Part shown: piece by piece, positions 58,779 through 64,000 of the stretch | How positions within the stretch are numbered: position 1 is the first letter of the stretch | Layout of the letters: each line of letters starts with the position of its first letter | Source: an uncultured Bacteroidales bacterium | GTDB taxonomy: Bacteria; Bacteroidota; Bacteroidia; Bacteroidales; Muribaculaceae | Direction of reading: 5' to 3' | Assembly (NCBI GenBank): GCA_902787185.1 | Contig: CADAFP010000023.1 | Coordinates: forward strand, 1 to 64,000 | DNA: 64,000 bases | Position numbers and translations under genes: made by a program | Notes under the pieces: model-generated | Told to the model about the DNA's origin: nothing | Database searches by the model: none | Seen by the model: only the letters and a program-made list of their open reading frames with translations

Positions 58779-59558
58779 ATGAAGAAGCTATCAATCCTGT
58801 TATTGGCTGCCTTGCTGAGCCTGTCTGCCGCAGCTCAGGCACAGACCATTTTCCCTGCCGAATTCACCGCTCCCGCCGAGTTTAACACGGGCACTGTCCA
58901 CATCTCAGTCCTCAGTCGCAGTGAGCGGCAGATGACCACCAATTTCCTCTTTGAGCAGGGTAGCCGCAACTCATGGCATTACCATCCAAATGCCACTCAA
59001 GTGCTGATGGTGCTCAGCGGCGAGGCCTACTATCAGGAGGAAGGCCAGCCCAAGCAGCTGCTATGCAAAGGCGACTTGGTGACCACAGCGCCCAATGTGC
59101 GCCATTGGAATGGAGCCACGCCCTGGAGTGCGGCCGAGTGTATGACCGTTACCGAGATAGCCGAAGGTGAAGAGCATGCCGTGCAGTTGCGCAAGGTGAC
59201 AGATGAGGAATTTTCAAGTCCCATCACCTGCGAGAATATGATTGTGCGCATTGCCGAAATCGAGGTCTATCCTCAATATTTGGAAGAGTATCTGGCGTTT
59301 GCCAACGAGGTGGACCGCCTGAGTGTGGAGCGTGAGCCGGGCGTCATCTGCCTGTTCCCGATGCAGAGTGCCGACGATGCGACACAAATCTGCATCCTCG
59401 AGATTTACGCCTCGGATGCCGCCTACCAGGCGCACTTGAAGACCGAGCATTTCCAGAAGTACAAGCAGGGCACATTGCACATGGTGAAAAGCCTGAAGTT
59501 GCCCACCATGCAGCCCCTTGACCCCGAGACAATGCGACTGATCTTCAAGAAGAAATAA
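58779..59558 (+). CDS. Exported cupin fused to an antibiotic-biosynthesis-monooxygenase-like domain
   Basis: A signal peptide (KKLSILLLAALLSLSAAAQA) leads a cupin (about 30-130) with SWHYHPNATQVLMVLSGE and LVTTAPNVRHWNGA as metal motifs. An ABM-type dimeric ferredoxin-like domain follows (about 160-250: ENMIVRIAEIEVYPQYLEEYL, then AYQAHLKTEHFQKYK). ABM domains often hold quinone-oxidising or haem-related activity. The upstream in-frame start is rejected because it lies in the preceding gene's coding end. It is the third and last gene of the AraC-2 operon. Its cupin resembles the cupin part of the CMD-cupin protein of the AraC-1 operon. Confidence 0.85.
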   Translation: MKKLSILLLAALLSLSAAAQAQTIFPAEFTAPAEFNTGTVHISVLSRSERQMTTNFLFEQGSRNSWHYHPNATQVLMVLSGEAYYQEEGQPKQLLCKGDLVTTAPNVRHWNGATPWSAAECMTVTEIAEGEEHAVQLRKVTDEEFSSPITCENMIVRIAEIEVYPQYLEEYLAFANEVDRLSVEREPGVICLFPMQSADDATQICILEIYASDAAYQAHLKTEHFQKYKQGTLHMVKSLKLPTMQPLDPETMRLIFKKK

Positions 59559-59569
59559 CAACGGGGTGT

Positions 59570-59647
59570 TATGCCATCATTCAACTAAAATATCATAACC
59601 GCGCGTGCGTTAGCACGGTTATGTTACGGAGAATGAATGATGACATA
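59570..59647. terminator. Nested inverted repeats between convergent genes
   Basis: Outer arms 59570-59583 and 59634-59647 match over 13 of 14 bases. Inner arms CATAACCG (59594-59601) and CGGTTATG (59616-59623) pair within. It lies between the cupin-ABM and flavin reductase genes and probably ends both. Confidence 0.6.
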
Positions 59648-59712
59648 CCGTCTTATGTTACCAAAATGTTTTTTTTGGTGCACCAGCCTGATTTTATTGT
59701 AGTGTGGGAATT

Positions 59713-60294
59713 TTACTTTCTCCAGGCGCCGATGACTTCGCCGATATAGACGGCGTGGATGCCCGCGTCAAACCTGCTGTAGAATTTGCGGGGAGTGTCG
59801 TTGCGGAAGTCCTTCTCCTCTTGATGGAAGGCGGTGATGATTTCGCACTCGATGACGGTCTTGGCCTCGGTGTAATAGGGCGTTCCGCTGGGCGTGTAGG
59901 CCACATGCAGACCTAATGCCGCCGCTTTGTCGCCGTCACGGCCGCTGTGGCTGCCCATGTAATTTGCCACCTCCTCGTCGTCAAACTCCATGATGGTGAA
60001 CCTCGGGTAACGCTCCATGAACTCATAGGTGTAACGCGCGGGGGCGACATAGACACTCACGGTCAAGCGGTTATAGCCCAGATAATTGCCCAAACTGCCC
60101 CAACCGATGGTCATGGCGTTGTGTTCAGTCTTGTCGCCGGACAGCAGGATGGGTGCGTGGGAAAAGAACGTGAACGCATTGTCGGTGAACTCCTCTTTCA
60201 GGTTCATCTCCTTGTAGCCCTCAAGGGACTGGGCGAAAGCGTCTTGCAGCGAAAACATAGTCAAAATAAAGGCTAAAATGATATACTTCTTCAT
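59713..60294 (-). CDS. Exported flavin reductase-like (split-barrel FMN-binding) protein
   Basis: The 193-residue protein carries a signal peptide (KKYIILAFILTMFSLQDAFAQ). A flavin-reductase split barrel follows (ILLSGDKTEHNAMTIGWGSLG, LTVSVYVAPARYTYEFMER, YPRFTIMEFDDE). Members bind FMN and reduce flavins or act as flavoenzymes; most are cytoplasmic. Its start codon directly follows a nine-unit array of 9 bp that takes the place of a normal leader, downstream of the HMA gene on the same strand. Confidence 0.85.
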   Translation of the reverse strand: MKKYIILAFILTMFSLQDAFAQSLEGYKEMNLKEEFTDNAFTFFSHAPILLSGDKTEHNAMTIGWGSLGNYLGYNRLTVSVYVAPARYTYEFMERYPRFTIMEFDDEEVANYMGSHSGRDGDKAAALGLHVAYTPSGTPYYTEAKTVIECEIITAFHQEEKDFRNDTPRKFYSRFDAGIHAVYIGEVIGAWRK

Positions 60295-60299
60295 ATTTT

Positions 60300-60380
60300 C
60301 TAGTTTTTCTAGTTTTTCTAGTTTTTCTAGATGTTCTAGATGTTCTAGATATTCTAGATATTCTAGATTATCTAGATAAG
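60300..60380. repeat. Intergenic 9-bp-period array, CTAG core, nine units
   Basis: CTAG starts every 9 bp from 60300 to 60372: CTAGTTTTT three times, CTAGATGTT twice, CTAGATATT twice, then CTAGATTAT and CTAGATAAG. Neighbouring units are more alike than distant ones, as in stepwise duplication. It ends 6 bp before the flavin reductase ATG. Confidence 0.95.
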
Positions 60381-60399
60381 TTAACTCCTAACCTAAAAC

Positions 60400-60729
60400 C
60401 TACATATTTGGGCACTCTTCTTCCCCGTCGGTGGCAATCTGCTCGTCTTCCTTGACTTCGCGGGCGTTGTAATTGATTTTCTCAAAGCCCTTGATGATGT
60501 TCTCGACGGTGGTCTTGTCGGCGTCATAGGTGATGGTGACCGTTTGGTGCTCGACGTCGGTCACGATTTTCTTGATGCCCTTCTCAAAGCGGATGTTTTC
60601 CTTGATGCGCTTCTCACAACCCTCGCAGTGCATCTGTGGAACGGTGGTGAGTACAACGGTCTTGATGTCCTTGGCGCTGGCCATGATCATAGTCAGCAAC
60701 ATGACGGTCAACAGAATTAATTTCTTCAT
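60400..60729 (-). CDS. Secreted HMA-domain metallochaperone
   Basis: 109 residues: a signal peptide (LILLTVMLLTMIMASA) then a heavy-metal-associated domain with the metal-binding CxxC at Cys35 and Cys38 (MHCEGCEKRI) and a typical GIKKIVTDVEHQTVTITYD core. The C-terminal tail is acidic and ends ECPNM. It probably carries copper or a similar ion in the periplasm. It lies 46 bp after the TonB receptor gene on the same strand and is likely co-expressed with it. Confidence 0.9.
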   Translation of the reverse strand: MKKLILLTVMLLTMIMASAKDIKTVVLTTVPQMHCEGCEKRIKENIRFEKGIKKIVTDVEHQTVTITYDADKTTVENIIKGFEKINYNAREVKEDEQIATDGEEECPNM

Positions 60730-60754
60730 TTTATCTCTTTTTTAAATTGTTATA

Positions 60755-60782
60755 CTAGGGACTAGAAACTAGAAACTATCTA
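60755..60782. repeat. 7-bp-period CTAG array at the TonB receptor stop codon
   Basis: CTAG at 60755, 60762 and 60769, then CTAT at 60776, each 7 bp apart. The receptor's stop codon (TAG on the minus strand, 60776-60778) is part of the array, which leads into the HMA gene. Confidence 0.8.
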
Positions 60783-62833
60783 AACAGATTGATGCGTATT
60801 CCCAAATAGGCCATCGCGCCGCTCACGGGGCCCCACACCATGGTGGGGTCGAACAACTGGCTCCAAGGCTGGTCAACGGCGATGATGGGATTGGGTTGTC
60901 GGTAGTTGGTCAGGTTCTCTCCACCCAGATAGACAGAAAAATGCCTGAACCAGCGTGTGACTTGGGCGTTAAGCTGGCAATGGGCGGGGAAGCGGGGCTC
61001 CCATGACAGCTGGGCAGGGTTGTCAATATAATAGGGATCGGGCATGCGGCCGCTGCCGTTGACCTGCAGTGTCACGTCAAACTCCCAAAGCCCGAGCGGT
61101 GTCTTGTAGGACGCTGCTACCAGGCCCTTGAAGCGTGGCGTGAGGGGTTTCTCGCGCAACTTGCCGTCATAGGTCGTCTTGACGTCGTTGTGACGATAGG
61201 CAACGGTCAGTTCCAGTCCCTCGACAATGGGATAGGACACATCCACCTGCCAAGTGTGGGAGCGGGATTTGCCGTCCAGGTCGTTGATATAGGTGACTAA
61301 CGGATTGCTGTCCATGTCGATGACCATCTGATGCTCAAAGCGGGTGTAATGGTACTCGGCATTGATTTTCAACAGTTTGCCCCACAGCGGGATGTCCCAT
61401 GCCGTGGTGAAACCGTAGTTCCAGGCGCTCTCCTGGTGCAGGTCGCCGAAGACAAGCCGCCGCCCGCTGGCCAGCAGGTAGTGGTTCTCGGCCAGGGCGT
61501 GTGCCGTGCGGTAGCCCTTGCCCGCCGATAGGCGCAAGGTGAGAAACTGCGCCGGATGCAGGCGCAGGTGCAGGCGTGGCGTGACAAACGTGCCGTGCAG
61601 GCTGCTGTGGTCCACACGCACACCTGCCATCAGCGTCATCACGTCGCTGGCGGGTGTGAAGGTGTATTGGCCATAGGCACCCGTGACGGTCTCTTTCTCC
61701 ACCAGATGCGTCAACGGCCCCTCGGCAAAGTGCTCCAGGCGGTAGTCCTGCGACAGATGGTCGTGGTTGAGGCTCAGGCCCAGCGACAGGGTGTGCGGGT
61801 CGGTAAAATGGGTCTCGAACATGAGCTGTCCATAGGCATTGGTCTCGTTGACGTCATAGCGTTTGTAGCCATAATTCCCGTCCAGGTCGTGGCTGGCGGC
61901 CGAGGCCATCAGGGCGATATTGGTGCCATGCTCTGCGTTGAGCACCACGGCATGCTTCATGTAACCCTCATATCGGCGCGTCTTCAGGTCGATGGCAAAG
62001 GGTGTTGCCCCCTCGTGATGGGCCTTTGTCTGTCCGCTGTGGCGTTTTTCGTCAATCATCGCCACGCCGCCGTGGAAGATGTAGCGGTCGCCCAGCCAGT
62101 CCCAGCGGCTCTGCAGGTTGACCTGGCGCACATTGGGTTGGTCCAGGAAGTGGTCATGGTTATGGTCCATGTCGGCCAGATTGTCCTCATAATGGGCCAG
62201 CACGTTGGCATTAAGGCGAGGCGTCAGGTGCAGGTTACCGTCGGCATTGGCCTCGATGCGGCCGTCGCTGTTGCCGTACAGGTTGAGCGTCACGCCCTGC
62301 TCATCCTCGGGTTTGAGGTACTCCACGTCGATTTGTCCTGTGATGCCCTCATAGCCGTTGCGCACGCTCGAGGCCCCCTTCGACACCTGGATGCTCTTCA
62401 TCCACGGCCCTGGCACATAGCCCAGGGCGAAGGGTAGGGCAGCGCCCCGCCAATCGGGCAGATTCTCGGCCAGCATCTGCACGTAGGTGCCGCTCAGCCC
62501 CAGCAACTTAATCTGCTTGGCTCCAGTGGCAGCGTCGCTATAGTTGACATCGACCGACGGGTTGGTGGTGAAACTTTCGCCCAGGTTGCAGCAAGCGGCC
62601 TTGAACAGTTCCACCTTGTTGATGCGCATCGAGTTCTCGGCTCCCGCGACGCGGCTCATGCCAGGCCGCCGCGACGTCACCGTGACCTCGTTGATGGTCT
62701 GCATGGGTATTGAGTCCACGCGCTGATTCACCGTCGTGGTATCAGCATCGTAGCCAACGACGTGCGTCTGGCCACCAGCCTGCAATAAGGCGGCAGCCAT
62801 GCTCAGCACCACTATAATCCGGCGAAACGTCAT
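60776..62833 (-). CDS. TonB-dependent outer-membrane receptor, probably metal-related
   Basis: The 685-residue receptor has a signal peptide (IIVVLSMAAALLQAGGQ). A plug domain follows (INEVTVTSRRPGMSR, KLLGLSGTYVQMLAENL, IQVSKGASSVRNGYEGITGQIDVE), then a 22-strand-type barrel ending in YLGIRINLFR with a terminal aromatic. Histidine-rich loops (DHNHDHFLDQ, KAHHEG) and the linked HMA chaperone point to a metal or metallophore cargo, perhaps copper; this is inference. No SusD partner is present, so it is not a glycan system. Confidence 0.92.
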   Translation of the reverse strand: MTFRRIIVVLSMAAALLQAGGQTHVVGYDADTTTVNQRVDSIPMQTINEVTVTSRRPGMSRVAGAENSMRINKVELFKAACCNLGESFTTNPSVDVNYSDAATGAKQIKLLGLSGTYVQMLAENLPDWRGAALPFALGYVPGPWMKSIQVSKGASSVRNGYEGITGQIDVEYLKPEDEQGVTLNLYGNSDGRIEANADGNLHLTPRLNANVLAHYEDNLADMDHNHDHFLDQPNVRQVNLQSRWDWLGDRYIFHGGVAMIDEKRHSGQTKAHHEGATPFAIDLKTRRYEGYMKHAVVLNAEHGTNIALMASAASHDLDGNYGYKRYDVNETNAYGQLMFETHFTDPHTLSLGLSLNHDHLSQDYRLEHFAEGPLTHLVEKETVTGAYGQYTFTPASDVMTLMAGVRVDHSSLHGTFVTPRLHLRLHPAQFLTLRLSAGKGYRTAHALAENHYLLASGRRLVFGDLHQESAWNYGFTTAWDIPLWGKLLKINAEYHYTRFEHQMVIDMDSNPLVTYINDLDGKSRSHTWQVDVSYPIVEGLELTVAYRHNDVKTTYDGKLREKPLTPRFKGLVAASYKTPLGLWEFDVTLQVNGSGRMPDPYYIDNPAQLSWEPRFPAHCQLNAQVTRWFRHFSVYLGGENLTNYRQPNPIIAVDQPWSQLFDPTMVWGPVSGAMAYLGIRINLFR

Positions 62834-62953
62834 ACCAATGTAATCGTAAATCGCAACAAAATTACTACTAATTTACAAACTAAAGGCTTAATATTTCAAG
62901 AGAATTCTTTCTTTTTTTTTACAGTTTCCTGTTTGATTATTAATAAATAAGAT

Positions 62954-62961
62954 TAATTTTG
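62954..62961 (+). promoter_or_regulatory. Promoter -7 element abutting the start of the His/Cys-rich protein
   Basis: TAATTTTG ends 4 bp before the ATG at 62966 (a second ATG follows at 62969). The usual start point would fall on or next to the start codon, so the mRNA is probably leaderless. Confidence 0.6.
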
Positions 62962-62965
62962 CGGC

Positions 62966-63343
62966 ATGATGAAGCGCAAGTTAACGCATAACGGCATCAC
63001 ACGCAAGCAACAACTGTTTGCGTGGATGATACTGTTGGTCTATGTGCCGATGGTGTTGCTTGCCTCGCTTCATGTGCATTCCCCCAACGATTTCTCCAGG
63101 GCTATTGACTGCGACCAGTGTCATACTGCTGTCCACCATTCGGGCCACATCACCGCAATCAACCACCACATCGATGATTGCTTGTCATGCCGTTTCCTCA
63201 GCATGCAAATCGATGTTCCCCGCACGGTAATCAGTCAGGCGGTCAAGCAGGCTACAGTCCATTTGGAGTTTTTTCTGGCCAGCGTGCCTGTTGTCAGGGC
63301 CGTGGCCCAGCCGTCGTTGCGTGCACCCCCGTTCATTCTGTGA
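62966..63343 (+). CDS. Small membrane protein with a His/Cys-rich periplasmic segment
   Basis: The 125-residue protein has one membrane segment (about 20-38, LFAWMILLVYVPMVLLASL). A stretch of 55 residues follows with many metal-type ligands: HVHSPNDF, CDQCHTAVHHSGHITAINHH and DDCLSCRF. The C-terminal part is plain. Such proteins occur in Bacteroidetes upstream of metal-type TonB receptors; binding of copper or zinc is likely but unproven. It precedes the second TonB receptor gene by 81 bp on the same strand. Confidence 0.72.
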   Translation: MMKRKLTHNGITRKQQLFAWMILLVYVPMVLLASLHVHSPNDFSRAIDCDQCHTAVHHSGHITAINHHIDDCLSCRFLSMQIDVPRTVISQAVKQATVHLEFFLASVPVVRAVAQPSLRAPPFIL

Positions 63344-63424
63344 TACCTCACAATCAGCCAGATAGTCTGCAACAGATTATCCGGCTCTATCAACATCCCT
63401 TTTATTCATTAAAACTATCACAGA

Positions 63425-64000
63425 ATGAAATCATACTTATCGATTCTGCTGCTGACGTGCGCGTGCACGATGGCGGCTCAAGAAACGGTCGTGCTCGACT
63501 CGACCGACGTGTTCTTTCGCCACATAGAACTCAAACAAGTGGTTGTCACCGGTCCCACCGGTGCAGTAAAGATGCAGGACATGTCGATGCCTGTAGGTAT
63601 CGTTGACCACAACAGGTTGCGCATGACACCGGCAACCAACATTGTCGATGCGGTGGCCAAACTGCCCGGCGTGGCTCAGGTGAGCACCGGTAGCGGCATC
63701 TCCAAGCCCGTCATCCGCGGACTGGGATACAACCGCGTGGTCGTCGTGGCCGACGGCGTGCGCCAGGAGGGGCAGCAATGGGGCGACGAGCACGGCGTGG
63801 AGATTGACGGCAACGCCGTGAGTTCGGTCGAGGTGCTCAAGGGACCCGCGAGCCTGCTCTACGGCTCGGATGCGCTGGCGGGCGTCCTCAAACTCAACAC
63901 CGACCCTGTGGTGCCGCTGGGCAAGATGCGCATGAATGTGAACAGCGAATACCATTCCAACAGCGGCCTCGTGAACTACTCGTTCAACTATGGCGGTAAC
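63425..64000 (+). CDS. TonB-dependent receptor, N-terminal part, cut by the window end
   Basis: The frame opens at ATG 63425 and runs past the last base. After a signal peptide (KSYLSILLLTCACTMAAQ) comes a plug domain with VVVTGPTGAVKMQDMSMPVG, NIVDAVAKLPGVAQVSTGSG, KPVIRGLGYNRVVVVADGVR and VEVLKGPASLLYGSDALAGV. The segment QWGDEHGVEID is typical of metal- or haem-type receptors. Only 192 residues are visible, so barrel and end cannot be judged. It probably shares a transcript with the His/Cys-rich membrane protein gene. Confidence 0.9.
   Translation, partial: MKSYLSILLLTCACTMAAQETVVLDSTDVFFRHIELKQVVVTGPTGAVKMQDMSMPVGIVDHNRLRMTPATNIVDAVAKLPGVAQVSTGSGISKPVIRGLGYNRVVVVADGVRQEGQQWGDEHGVEIDGNAVSSVEVLKGPASLLYGSDALAGVLKLNTDPVVPLGKMRMNVNSEYHSNSGLVNYSFNYGGN

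Noticed and set aside
136-60380. Tandem arrays as CRISPR arrays
   Set aside because: Units are 7-9 bp with no unique spacers, and no cas genes are present.

Overview
The window reads as a chromosomal segment of a gut-type Bacteroidales bacterium, probably near Prevotellaceae or Muribaculaceae. The grounds are the Bacteroidetes promoter element TAnnTTTG (often with an upstream TTTG) in front of most transcription units, an UpxY/NusG-like antiterminator, T9SS-type C-terminal tails, BspA-like leucine-rich repeats, dockerin repeats and TonB-dependent receptors. The species cannot be set from sequence reading alone. I saw no rRNA or tRNA gene, complete insertion sequence, prophage, CRISPR array or origin.

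Layout. 1-10.3 kb is housekeeping: ilvE, an HD hydrolase, a 5'-truncated rpsO, tatD, a polyprenyl synthase, two lipoproteins, cmk, ispH, an anchored protein with a basic tail, an MBL-fold hydrolase and an RsmI-like methyltransferase. 10.5-15.2 kb is a minus-strand operon led by an UpxY-like antiterminator (gmd, fcl, a membrane CbxX-type AAA+ ATPase, a small secreted protein). 15.2-19.2 kb holds a NUDIX hydrolase, a flavodoxin lipoprotein, radC, a family 2 glycosyltransferase and a yefM-yoeB toxin-antitoxin pair. 19.3-29.4 kb holds a large BspA/dockerin surface protein flanked by a 60-bp direct repeat, a MATE transporter, a fused ATPase-DUF4435 (PARIS-like) protein, a metal permease, menG/ubiE, phoH and a four-helix/zinc-finger protein. 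29.7-36.3 kb is a surface-protein locus with dockerin and repeated Ig-like domains, one gene broken by an out-of-frame 26-bp duplication. 36.3-37.2 kb is noncoding and holds a duplicated structured element.

37.2-60.3 kb is an M13 peptidase followed by a long set of small-molecule redox and hydrolytic enzymes: aldo/keto reductases, flavodoxins, cupins, carboxymuconolactone decarboxylase, amidohydrolases, esterases and flavin reductase. Many carry export signals. The set includes two divergent operons, each led by one of two paralogous AraC regulators, and a large T9SS adhesin-like protein. 60.3-64 kb is a metal-handling group: a secreted HMA protein, two TonB receptors (the second cut by the window end) and a small His/Cys-rich membrane protein.

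The least explained pattern is a set of about 13 intergenic tandem arrays. The period is always 7, 8 or 9 bp, the unit differs from array to array, most units carry a short palindromic core, and the arrays often start at the upstream gene's stop codon. The structured element at 36.36-36.87 kb, the PARIS-like gene and the truncated rpsO are the other leading targets.
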